From positions 1 through 21,055 of the forward strand of contig CAYFRM010000004.1 of assembly GCA_964345635.1 (NCBI GenBank): a stretch of 21,055 nt of DNA, read 5' to 3'. Under the pieces are notes generated by a model. That model was not told the origin of the DNA. It worked only from the letters and a program-made list of their open reading frames with translations, and did not search any database. The number at the start of each line of letters is the position of its first letter. Position 1 is the first letter of the stretch. This DNA is from WVXT01 sp964345635 (GTDB lineage Bacteria; UBA6262; WVXT01). The position numbers and the translations under genes are program-made. Of this stretch, positions 1 to 7,690 are shown piece by piece.

Positions 1-3000
1 ATGAAGCCGCTGATTACAAATTCCTGGCAGCAGATGACCCATGCCCGGGTATCGCCGGATAAGAAATGGGTTACCTTTACCCGCTATACTAATAGAGGTA
101 AAGACGGTTATGCAACCGAGAACGAGGCTAATTATGAGAGGAAAGGCCAGCAGTACTTAGGAACCGAAGTCCTGATTATGCGAATAGACGGAACTGATGT
201 AAGAACGCTAATCCCGCATCAAAAAGACAAAACGGCTGCAAACAGCTACTGGACACCTGATGGTAAGGGCCTTATATATGTTTCAGTGCCTAATGAAAAG
301 GGGCTTCCTCAGATTAACCATATTATTCTTGATGACAATATGCGGGTAAAAGAAATTACAAAACTTCCCATTCCTGACCACATTATCCCTACAGACCCGC
401 ACTGGGTAGGTGAGTGGGTGGTGTTTCCGGCAATGGATATTAGAAAGAGAAAAAGAGGTATTTGGCGGATGAGATATGACGGCAGCGGACTAGAGCTTCT
501 TGCCCAGACGCCCAAGAAAGCCGAGATGCAGGATAATGACCCCAAGCTTTCACCTGATGCCTCCAAAGTAGCCTTTATGCGTAAAATGAAAGAAGGTCCT
601 TTTTTTCATGTTGTGGTAGTAGATGTAAACACAAAAGAAGAAAGAGATTTTTCATCAGGGTATCTTCCGCAGGAGACCAGAGCCGCTGCGGACTTTCCTC
701 CAGAATGGTCTTCTGATGGAAAATTATTGATTTTCTCTCATATACTTGCCGACGAGAAAAAGGCCGTAAGTGAGATGCATACAATAAGACCTGATGGTAC
801 GGGGAGAAAAAGAGTGCCCCTACCGCGAAATTATGTATACTTCCATACTTCTTTCTTTCCGGGCGAGGGTTCAGGAAAAGAAGCAAGAATCATATTTTCA
901 ACCAGGAAGATAGGTACTTCAGACAAAAAGCCACCGGCTAAAGGAACAACAACGAGAGGTTCTTATGAAAGAATCAATATCATCGGCGAAACTGCCAACA
1001 GGGGAGTTTTTGATCCGGCCCTTGAATATAATGAGGACGGTTCTATAGGATGGATGGTCTATTCTGCTTTGGAGCAGCCGCCTGAAAAAGTCAATCGCCC
1101 TTTCCCAAAGTATATACACACTCATTTAGCTAAGACCCTGGACAACGGCAAGACGTGGGAATTCATAAAATGTCTAAATGAATCCAAAGAAGATACAGTG
1201 GTAATCGAAGATTCAATCGACCCGCGCGTAGTCAAGATGGCAAAAATTAATAACGGAAGGATAAAAGGTACCTGGCGCCACGAAGTCGCCACTTTGGTTC
1301 ATGACCCGGATGATCCGGGTAAAGAGTGGAAGTTATTCTGGCATAAGTATTTTTCGATAGAGAATCCTAAAGGCGGCAAGCGCATGCGGGTTATGGAATA
1401 TAGTTGGATTATGTACAAATGCGCAAGTACACCCGAGATGCTCAATACTGCACAGGCTGTCGAGCTTTTTGGTACTGATATAACTCTTACCCGGGCAAGG
1501 TATAATATCAATAGAATGCCCGGATTGGAGGATTCTCTCTATTGTTCAGAGCCGGGCTCGCTTTACAAAGACGGTGTTCTCTATCTTTCATTGAATTCGG
1601 GAAGGATGAAACACGATTCTCATAAGCAGGTACTTCTGTCTTCAAAAGACCATGGAAGCACCTGGACTTACATAAATAAGCTTACAGACTATAGTGATGC
1701 AAAGTTACTTCCTTACTCTGGAGATGCGGCTTGCGCGGCCTTGCTTGCCTGTACATTAGCAGAAGACCGCGGAAGGTTATTTTTACTTTCCTCCAAAGCA
1801 ACTTCACGAGGCCACCGCGGTACCTATATTTTTGAATTTGAAGATATCACAAAAGGCAAATTAAAAAGAGATAAAGCCGGCAAGTTGATTGTCCATAAAT
1901 TCTTGCCCCCTTCGATTCTTCTTCCTAGGAATAATGCCGGTGAAAGCGATTATGACGAACATAACACTTACGGCGGGATTATAATGCCTCAAGGGGATCC
2001 AAGTTCATTCCCAAGGCTTGGCCAGATCTTCAGCACAAAAGAGCGAATAGTAACCTCTGTAGCTTACGAAAAGATCAATATTATTGGTGAGACCGCTAAA
2101 TTAGGGACTGCCGACCCTTCTATTGAATATGACCAAAACGGAGTAGGCTGGATGTCCTATTCAGGCGTAGAACAAGACGAGGAATTTGCTTATGTCAGCA
2201 CCCACCTGGCAAAGAGTACCGACAACGGGAAGACCTGGACTTATGTATCTACTATTAATCGCTCAACCAAAGATACAATTTATCCAATCCTGCCTGTAAT
2301 GATTAAAAAGTATGGAAAGAAAATCGAAGGTACCTGGTTCCATGAAGTGCCAACTTTAGTGCATGACCCGAATGACCCGGGTAAGGAATGGAAGCTATTC
2401 TGGCACAGATATTTTATGAAGCCCAAGCTAGGGGCCGCCGGCAGGGTGCTTCATTATGGCTGGGTTGCATACAAATATGCATCAAACCCGGCAGGAAAGT
2501 GGTCAGAAGAGATACCGCTTTTTGGCGCAGGGGCGTTGCCCCTTAAGCCGTATAAAGCAAGAATCAACCTGAATGAGCTGCACCCCGATTTGAAAAAGTT
2601 CATAACATACACTGAACCTGGTTCACTTATCAAAGATGATGTATTGTATTTGACATTGCAAGGACATATAATAAAAAGACATATAGTAAAAAGAAGAAAA
2701 AATATAGCACATATCATATTGATTGCCTCACATGACCATGGCAAAACCTGGCGGTATGTGGATACCCTCTTAAGAAATAAAGATGCGCAGGATTTTGGAG
2801 GTAAATATTTTACTGGTTCAAGTTTGGCGAAAGAGGGCGGCAGGGCCTTTTTGTTCGCAAGCCCTGAAAATGACGAGGACATAAAGACAGCACACAGGGG
2901 CACGGTTATATTTGAATTCGAGGATTTAACAAAAGGAACATTAAGGAGAGATAAAAAAGGCAATTTAATCGTTCATAAGTGGCTTAAACCAACACTTTCA

Positions 3001-3147
3001 AGGGGTGGTCAAAGCGATTATGACGAGCAGAATACCTATGGTGGAATTGTGATGCCAGGCGTGGATGTCGTGAATCCAAAGATAAAGAAGCGATTTCAGA
3101 TTTTCAATACTAAAGAGGGGATAATATCGAGAAAACAATTAAAATAA
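1..3147 (+). CDS. TolB-like propeller plus duplicated sialidase/BNR-like protein (5' end possibly incomplete)
   Basis: The 1048-residue product has two parts. Residues 1 to about 310 carry WD40/PD40-type strands as in TolB and DPP-IV propellers (SPDKKWVTFTR near 18, WTPDGKGLIYVS near 84, LSPDASKVAFMR near 183, WSSDGKLLIFSH near 236). Residues 322-687 and 689-1048 are two copies of one module, each opening with YE(R/K)INIIGETA and ending with an SDYDE(H/Q)NTYGGI(I/V)MP block. Each copy has two Asp-box motifs (DxGxTW at 381, 550, 741 and 912), the mark of sialidase/BNR-type beta-propellers. A sugar-binding or glycosidase-like role is possible, but I see no certain catalytic set. No signal peptide is visible and the ATG is the first base of the window, so the true start may lie upstream. 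The stop is TAA at 3145. The function is unassigned. Confidence 0.75.
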   Translation: MKPLITNSWQQMTHARVSPDKKWVTFTRYTNRGKDGYATENEANYERKGQQYLGTEVLIMRIDGTDVRTLIPHQKDKTAANSYWTPDGKGLIYVSVPNEKGLPQINHIILDDNMRVKEITKLPIPDHIIPTDPHWVGEWVVFPAMDIRKRKRGIWRMRYDGSGLELLAQTPKKAEMQDNDPKLSPDASKVAFMRKMKEGPFFHVVVVDVNTKEERDFSSGYLPQETRAAADFPPEWSSDGKLLIFSHILADEKKAVSEMHTIRPDGTGRKRVPLPRNYVYFHTSFFPGEGSGKEARIIFSTRKIGTSDKKPPAKGTTTRGSYERINIIGETANRGVFDPALEYNEDGSIGWMVYSALEQPPEKVNRPFPKYIHTHLAKTLDNGKTWEFIKCLNESKEDTVVIEDSIDPRVVKMAKINNGRIKGTWRHEVATLVHDPDDPGKEWKLFWHKYFSIENPKGGKRMRVMEYSWIMYKCASTPEMLNTAQAVELFGTDITLTRARYNINRMPGLEDSLYCSEPGSLYKDGVLYLSLNSGRMKHDSHKQVLLSSKDHGSTWTYINKLTDYSDAKLLPYSGDAACAALLACTLAEDRGRLFLLSSKATSRGHRGTYIFEFEDITKGKLKRDKAGKLIVHKFLPPSILLPRNNAGESDYDEHNTYGGIIMPQGDPSSFPRLGQIFSTKERIVTSVAYEKINIIGETAKLGTADPSIEYDQNGVGWMSYSGVEQDEEFAYVSTHLAKSTDNGKTWTYVSTINRSTKDTIYPILPVMIKKYGKKIEGTWFHEVPTLVHDPNDPGKEWKLFWHRYFMKPKLGAAGRVLHYGWVAYKYASNPAGKWSEEIPLFGAGALPLKPYKARINLNELHPDLKKFITYTEPGSLIKDDVLYLTLQGHIIKRHIVKRRKNIAHIILIASHDHGKTWRYVDTLLRNKDAQDFGGKYFTGSSLAKEGGRAFLFASPENDEDIKTAHRGTVIFEFEDLTKGTLRRDKKGNLIVHKWLKPTLSRGGQSDYDEQNTYGGIVMPGVDVVNPKIKKRFQIFNTKEGIISRKQLK

Positions 3148-3293
3148 TAACGAAAAGAGGGCAAAGTAATTTTTTTGCTGGCGATGGGCATAAGACGCTT
3201 GAGCGCCCCGGGTACGAAGGACCGCTGGAGCTACGGAGTCTTTGGAACGCAAAAAGATGCGAAATTCAAGAATGAGAATAGGAGGTTGAGAAA

Positions 3294-3734
3294 ATGGCAA
3301 ATTTAGGCAGGCTGATTCTGTGCAGTTTATTCATAGTGACTCTTCTCTCTTTTCCTTCAGGAACAGAGGATCTTACTTCACAGCCGGTAGAAGAAGCGGC
3401 AATCGAAGTCAACCCCGAGGGACAACTTAGTGCTTCCGGCGGGATTGTTCTGAGAATCGAATGGAATAACCCTTTTAATCCGGAAGCATCGGATCCCGAT
3501 GATCGCTATACCAGAATATATTATAAGGTAAGAGAACCGGGAACAGATATCAGAATCTATTCGATCAACGGAGAACTTGTGAGGACATTGGCAGAAGATA
3601 AAGCGGAAATAGAAGATACCATAGTATGGAATGGGAAAAACGATAAAGGCAAGATTGTGGGAAACGGAGTATATCTGGTCAATCTAAAGATTGGTAAATC
3701 GTCAAAGACCATAAAAGTTGTCATTCTAAAATAG
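3294..3734 (+). CDS. Small secreted protein with FlgD-Ig-like C-terminal domain
   Basis: The product has 146 residues. It begins with a short basic end and a hydrophobic segment (about residues 6-20) typical of a Sec signal peptide. The mature part has an NPFNP motif, then IRIYSINGELVRTL, VWNGKNDKGK and GNGVYLVNLKI, the pattern of the FlgD Ig-like fold also seen in C-terminal sorting-type domains of secreted proteins. An AGGAGG ribosome-binding site lies 7 nt before the ATG. The next gene starts 8 nt after the stop, and that product carries the same kind of domain, so the two probably work together in the envelope. It is much shorter than typical proteins carrying this domain and has no other visible domain, so it could be a free-standing adaptor. 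The exact role is unknown. Confidence 0.8.
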   Translation: MANLGRLILCSLFIVTLLSFPSGTEDLTSQPVEEAAIEVNPEGQLSASGGIVLRIEWNNPFNPEASDPDDRYTRIYYKVREPGTDIRIYSINGELVRTLAEDKAEIEDTIVWNGKNDKGKIVGNGVYLVNLKIGKSSKTIKVVILK

Positions 3735-3742
3735 GAGGTGTT

Positions 3743-5731
3743 ATGAAGAAGCTGTTCCGTTCTGTCCTTATCCTTTTTACTGTTTTTCTTGTGGCGTATC
3801 TTCCGGTTATAGCTTTCGCCGCAACGGCAGTAGGCACTACCACCGGGAACTTTCTGAAAATGAATATCGGCACAAGGGCCACCGGAATGGGAGAAGCATT
3901 CTGCGCTTTGGCCGATGATGTGAGCGCAATGCGCTGGAATCCGGCAGGACTGGCTTTCGCTTTTACCCCGGAATTAGAGACAATGCACACTTTCTGGCTG
4001 GGTGGTATAAGCCACGAATTTTTGGGTTACCTGCAGCCCATACCTTTTGGAACTCTGGGAATAAACGTTTCCTATCTCTATATGGGCAAAATGGATAAGA
4101 TAAGCCAGGGAGTGGCGCAGGGCAAGTTCAATGTTTACGATATTTACGGAGGTCTTTCTTACGGGATACCCGTGTCAAGATCCTTCTGCTTCGGCTTTAA
4201 CTTGATGGGATTGGAAAGTAGAATCGACCGCAATAGAGCTTCTGCTTTTTCCTCCGACGTGGGAATTATGCTTTCCACTGTTAACCGCGCATTTTCCTTT
4301 GGCTTGGTCGGGCAGAATCTGGGAACAACACTGAGGGGTGAGAAGTTGCCCATAAATATCAAAGCCGGTTTAGCCTGGAAGATTAAATTTTCCCAGGAGA
4401 GAGTCGACCTTTCAATTGCCCTCGATGCAAATAAGCCTATTGAGGGAGATTTTAATTTTTCATTAGGAGTGGAGCATGTTTTGCTGGAGACTTTTGCAGT
4501 TAGAGCGGGATATAAGTATGATTTACAAAAGACGGGATTGAGCAATTTAGCCGGACTGAGAGTGGGCGCGGGCTTACGCTGGATGGGACTCCTGACGAAT
4601 TACGCCTGGGCGCCGTACGATTCCCTGGGGACAACTCATAGGGTCTCCCTGGGATATAGATTCGGTAAGGCAGGAAGACTCCCCACGATAAAGCTTGTAC
4701 TGCAGGCCGATCCCGGTGTCTTCTCGCCCAATAATGACGGAATAGACGATATTACTGACCTGGTAATAGCGGGTGAAAATCTGGAGAAAGTAGAAAAGTG
4801 GAAATTTCAAATAAAAGATAGAGACGGTGCCATTATATTAAGAAAGTCCGGGGAGATTCTACCCATCTCTATCGCCTGGGACGGAACCGATCAGGAAGGC
4901 AAGATGGTTCCCGATGGACTCTACACCTGTCAGATAGAGACAAAAGAGTGGGGAAGACTACCGGCAAGATCGGAATGGACACCGATTTTAGTTGATAATA
5001 CTCCCCCCGTGGCTGAGATTATCCTTACTACAGGAACATTTTCTCCCAATGGCGACGGCATTGACGACAAAATTACTCTCCAGCTTGACGCGGAAGACGC
5101 CAACGAGATAAAAAACTGGAGCGTTGAGATATACAATAAAGAAGGGAAGCTGGCGAAAACTTTCAAGGCCGAAGAGCCACCTCCCCAATCTATTGTCTGG
5201 GATGGTAAGGATGACTACTATAAAGCAACTGTTCCCGCCGGGGAATACAGGGCAAAATTGGTCGTCTACGACGTTGGTGGAAATAAAGGAAGTTCTTCCT
5301 CTAAAAAATTGAAGGTGGAGATACCGTTACCCAAATTCGGAGAAGGAATAAAAGTAGAAGAAGAGGAACGAGGGCTAAAGATTACTTTCTCGGTAAAGGT
5401 TCTTTTCGGCATAGGGAAATCTGTTCTTCGTAAAGATGGTTACGCTACTGTGGAACAGGCGATAAAGGTTCTCCAGGCGTATCCCCTCAATAAGGTCTCT
5501 ATTGAAGGGCACACCGATAGCGTGGGAAGCACCGCTAATAATCAGAAATTATCGGAGAAAAGGGCTAAGGCAGTCTACGATTATCTGGTAGAGGAAGGAA
5601 AAATAGACCCCGCTCGGCTCAGCGTCAAGGGTTGGGGAGAAGATAGACCAATTGCCTCAAATAGGACTGTGAGGGGGAGGGATTTAAATAGAAGAGTAGA
5701 GATAATTGTTCTCAAGAGAGAGGAGGAATAG
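3743..5731 (+). CDS. PorV/UPF0164-like, FlgD-Ig and OmpA fusion outer-membrane protein
   Basis: The 662-residue product starts with a clear signal peptide (likely cleavage after AFA, residue 26). Residues about 35-310 match the PorV/PorQ/UPF0164 family of outer-membrane beta-barrels, with the motif IGTRATGMGEAFCALADD followed by WNPAGLAF. Two repeats follow, each opening with FSP(N)N/GDGIDD (residues 327 and 433) and ending in a WDG(T/K)D...GxY FlgD-Ig-like segment. The C-terminus is an OmpA peptidoglycan-binding domain (GHTDSVGS from residue 589, then LSEKRAKAVYDYL and GRDLNRRVEI). The inference is a barrel anchored to peptidoglycan through its periplasmic tail. AGGAGG overlaps the previous stop codon. 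The next gene begins 1 nt downstream, so co-translation is likely. The domain types are secure; the specific role is not. Confidence 0.88.
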   Translation: MKKLFRSVLILFTVFLVAYLPVIAFAATAVGTTTGNFLKMNIGTRATGMGEAFCALADDVSAMRWNPAGLAFAFTPELETMHTFWLGGISHEFLGYLQPIPFGTLGINVSYLYMGKMDKISQGVAQGKFNVYDIYGGLSYGIPVSRSFCFGFNLMGLESRIDRNRASAFSSDVGIMLSTVNRAFSFGLVGQNLGTTLRGEKLPINIKAGLAWKIKFSQERVDLSIALDANKPIEGDFNFSLGVEHVLLETFAVRAGYKYDLQKTGLSNLAGLRVGAGLRWMGLLTNYAWAPYDSLGTTHRVSLGYRFGKAGRLPTIKLVLQADPGVFSPNNDGIDDITDLVIAGENLEKVEKWKFQIKDRDGAIILRKSGEILPISIAWDGTDQEGKMVPDGLYTCQIETKEWGRLPARSEWTPILVDNTPPVAEIILTTGTFSPNGDGIDDKITLQLDAEDANEIKNWSVEIYNKEGKLAKTFKAEEPPPQSIVWDGKDDYYKATVPAGEYRAKLVVYDVGGNKGSSSSKKLKVEIPLPKFGEGIKVEEEERGLKITFSVKVLFGIGKSVLRKDGYATVEQAIKVLQAYPLNKVSIEGHTDSVGSTANNQKLSEKRAKAVYDYLVEEGKIDPARLSVKGWGEDRPIASNRTVRGRDLNRRVEIIVLKREEE

Positions 5732-5732
5732 A

Positions 5733-6455
5733 ATGAGAGGCGGCGCAAGAATTTTCTTCGTACCGTTTTTTACTTCTCTTATTGTTTCCGCGGCGGTATG
5801 TTATCTTTTCTTTACTTACGGTATCCCATTTCTGGAGAAGGTGAAAGTGCCGGATATAAGAATGGCAACCGTTGACCAGGGCAGGCTTACTCTGGAAGAC
5901 AGAAGTCTCTCCTTGCTTGTAGAATCGGAAATAGACGACCCTGTAGCTCCCGCAGGCGCAATTATCAGTCAAAATCCTCTGCCGGGCTCTCTGGTCAAAA
6001 GAGGCACCGCGGTAAGCGTTGTAGTAAGTAAAGGTAAAATGGGAGTAACCGTTCCCCATCTCTCTTCCGTTCCCCGGGAAGAGGCGCAGAGGAGATTAGC
6101 GGATATGGGGCTTAAAGTAGGCAGCGTAACCGAGCAGTCTTCCGACTCCATTGCCAAGGGTTCGGTAATTTCTACTTTTCCTTCTCCCGATACAATGGTG
6201 AAAGAAGGGACAATAATAGACCTCGTCATTAGTACAGGCAAGGGAGCAGTCATCGTCCCTAATGTGCTTGGCAGAAGGTTGGGACAGGCAAAGGATGTGT
6301 TGGAGAGAGCGGGCTTGAGAGTAGGCAGCATAGATTATGTGTGCGATGTAGAAAAATTATTCGATATTATTTTGCGCCAGAATCCCCGGCCGGGAAAGAG
6401 TGTTCCTAAATCGACGGCGGTGAATCTTACCATAAATGCCGAAGAGGAGGAATAA
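5733..6455 (+). CDS. Membrane-anchored triple PASTA-domain protein
   Basis: The 240-residue product has one N-terminal membrane segment (about residues 7-28) and three PASTA repeats (about 37-100, 105-172 and 173-240). They show the usual phrases: SQNPLPGSLVKRGTAVSVVVS, VPHLSSVPREEAQRRLADMGLKVG, FPSPDTMVKEGTIIDLVIS, VPNVLGRRLGQAKDVLERAGLRVG and RQNPRPGKSVPKSTAVNLTI. PASTA domains usually bind peptidoglycan fragments and sit on Ser/Thr kinases or penicillin-binding proteins; here no kinase or transpeptidase is attached. An in-frame ATG exists at 5706, but the ATG at 5733 fits better because AGGAGG at the end of the preceding gene lies just before it. Its place after an OmpA fusion suggests a cell-wall or envelope role. 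Confidence 0.85.
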   Translation: MRGGARIFFVPFFTSLIVSAAVCYLFFTYGIPFLEKVKVPDIRMATVDQGRLTLEDRSLSLLVESEIDDPVAPAGAIISQNPLPGSLVKRGTAVSVVVSKGKMGVTVPHLSSVPREEAQRRLADMGLKVGSVTEQSSDSIAKGSVISTFPSPDTMVKEGTIIDLVISTGKGAVIVPNVLGRRLGQAKDVLERAGLRVGSIDYVCDVEKLFDIILRQNPRPGKSVPKSTAVNLTINAEEEE

Positions 6456-6469
6456 CAGGATAGTCTGCT

Positions 6470-6556
6470 GGAGAGGTGTCCGAGTGGACGAAGGAGTACG
6501 CCTGGAGAGCGTATGAACGGGAAACCGTTCCGTGGGTTCGAATCCCACCCTCTCCG
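6470..6556 (+). tRNA. tRNA-Ser (anticodon GGA)
   Basis: The 87-nt sequence folds as a class II tRNA. The acceptor GGAGAGG pairs with CCTCTCC at 6549-6555. The anticodon stem TACGC/GCGTA encloses loop CTGGAGA with anticodon GGA. A long variable arm (AACGG/CCGTT) and a T arm with GGTTCGAATCCC follow. The discriminator base is G, as in serine tRNAs. CCA is not encoded directly after it. It starts 14 nt after the PASTA gene and may be cotranscribed with it. Confidence 0.96.
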
Positions 6557-6566
6557 AGCCATATGT

Positions 6567-6604
6567 CCCTCTCCCCTTTGGGGAGAGGGTTAAGGGTGAG
6601 GGGG
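6567..6604 (+). repeat. Dispersed palindromic CCCTCTCCCC/GGGGAGAGGG repeat, copy A
   Basis: A 10-bp palindrome (CCCTCTCCCC, then GGGGAGAGGG) is followed by a GGGTGAGGGGG tail. The same unit, in the same orientation, occurs at 10040-10075 and 19557-19592. It would form a stable hairpin in RNA just after tRNA-Ser. Similar units are common intergenic repeats in many bacterial genomes. Confidence 0.85.
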
Positions 6605-6663
6605 AAGTTGTAAGTGAGCGGGCCGGCTCTGAGGCTCTGGGAGTAAAGGGAAGAGCCGAAGAG

Positions 6664-6680
6664 GAATCCCACCCTCTCCG
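6664..6680 (+). repeat. 17-nt duplicate of the tRNA-Ser 3' end
   Basis: GAATCCCACCCTCTCCG here is identical to 6540-6556, the end of tRNA-Ser, 124 nt upstream. No other part of a tRNA can be folded around it. It may be an attachment-site-like duplication left by a small insertion at the tRNA 3' end, or a relic of a second tRNA copy. Confidence 0.6.
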
Positions 6681-6706
6681 CTCTGATACACAGGAGGGAT
6701 TCGGAA

Positions 6707-6720
6707 AAAGGGGTCAGAGT
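6707..6720 (+). repeat. AAAGGGGTCAGAGT repeat motif, copy 1
   Basis: This 14-mer recurs exactly at 10190-10203. Here it is followed by a T-run and an imperfect G/C palindrome (6731-6766). Motifs of the GGGGTCAGA type are often seen near REP-associated tyrosine transposases, but no transposase lies in this window. That association is from memory and unverified here. Confidence 0.5.
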
Positions 6721-6746
6721 CATTTTTTTACGACCCGATTTGGGCG

Positions 6747-6766
6747 GGTTCCGATTTATCGGAGCC
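6747..6766 (+). other. Hairpin upstream of panB
   Basis: GGTTCCGAT and ATCGGAGCC form a 9-bp arm pair with one G-U pair and almost no loop. No T-run follows, so it is not a clear terminator. It ends the repeat-rich stretch and may belong to the repeat next to it. Confidence 0.4.
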
Positions 6767-6805
6767 CCTGCATTTGGCAATATTCGAGAATAGGGAGATA
6801 GTAGA

Positions 6806-7657
6806 ATGGGTAAGAAAAAGAGTGTGCTTGATTTTTTGAAGATGAAAAAAGATAAAGAAAAGATTACATTTCTCACGTGTTACGATTATCCTACTGCCAC
6901 TTTTGCGGAAACGGCCGGTTTGGATATGCTTCTGGTTGGCGATTCCCTGGGTATGGTTGTTTATGGGTACGAAGGTACTATACCGGTAACAATGGAACAG
7001 ATGATCGTTCATTCGGAAGCTGTGCGCCGGGGAGCGCCCCATACTTTCGTTATCGGCGATATGCCTTTTATGTCCTACCAAGAATCCGTAGAGAAGGCAG
7101 TATATAATGCCGGCAGGTTCTACAAAGAAGCAAATATGGATGCTATCAAACTCGAAGGTGGCAGGAGAGTAATCAATCGCATTAAAGGCATCGTAGATGC
7201 AGGAATGGTAGTAATGGGCCATATTGGATTGACTCCTCAAAGTTCCGGTCAGTTAGGAGGATTCAAAGCTCAGGGTAAGACTGCCGAAAGTGCCATGGAG
7301 TTAATTCTGGATGCAAAAGCGATTGAGGAGGCAGGTGCTTTTTCTATTTTACTTGAGGCCATACCGCCGGAAGTAGGAAAGATTATCACCGAGAGAAGTC
7401 AGATACCGGTTTTGAGTATTGGCGCAGGAATCGACTGCGACGGGCAACTATTGATTGTGAGCGATATGCTGGGATTGTTTGAAGCATTCACTCCCAAATT
7501 TGTGAAAAAATATTCTTCTCTGAGTGCGAATATTACGGAGGCTTTTAAGAAATATGTGCAGGATATAAAAGAAAAGAGATTCCCCGAAGAAAAACATGCC
7601 TACAGAATGGAACCGGGCGAGAAAGAAAGACTAGAGAAAATGGTCTCCCGGATATAG
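6806..7657 (+). CDS. panB: 3-methyl-2-oxobutanoate hydroxymethyltransferase
   Basis: The 283-residue product matches ketopantoate hydroxymethyltransferase over its whole length. The enzyme transfers a hydroxymethyl group from 5,10-methylene-THF to 2-ketoisovalerate, the first committed step to pantothenate and CoA in the cytoplasm. Visible family motifs are LTCYDYPTA (23-31), the metal-binding VGDSLGM with D46, IGDMPFMSY with D85, KLEGG with E117, MGHIGLTPQS with H139, and LLEAIP with E184, the expected general base. The length is normal. A GGGAGA ribosome-binding site lies about 9 nt before the ATG. No panC, panD or panE lies nearby. The AsmA-like gene starts 33 nt downstream, so the two may share a transcript. 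Confidence 0.96.
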   Translation: MGKKKSVLDFLKMKKDKEKITFLTCYDYPTATFAETAGLDMLLVGDSLGMVVYGYEGTIPVTMEQMIVHSEAVRRGAPHTFVIGDMPFMSYQESVEKAVYNAGRFYKEANMDAIKLEGGRRVINRIKGIVDAGMVVMGHIGLTPQSSGQLGGFKAQGKTAESAMELILDAKAIEEAGAFSILLEAIPPEVGKIITERSQIPVLSIGAGIDCDGQLLIVSDMLGLFEAFTPKFVKKYSSLSANITEAFKKYVQDIKEKRFPEEKHAYRMEPGEKERLEKMVSRI

Positions 7658-7690
7658 TCGGGTTTCCTTCCAAAAAGAGGGTTAAGAAAG

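Noticed and set aside
2454..2963. Long antisense open frame opposite gene 1
   Set aside because: It is fully inside a well-supported coding region, has no recognisable domain and no ribosome-binding site; it is a shadow frame. The same holds for the other antisense frames, such as those opposite panB and the AsmA-like gene.
6532..6801. Plus-strand open frame across tRNA-Ser and the following repeats
   Set aside because: It runs through a tRNA and palindromic repeats, and the translation has no protein-like pattern.
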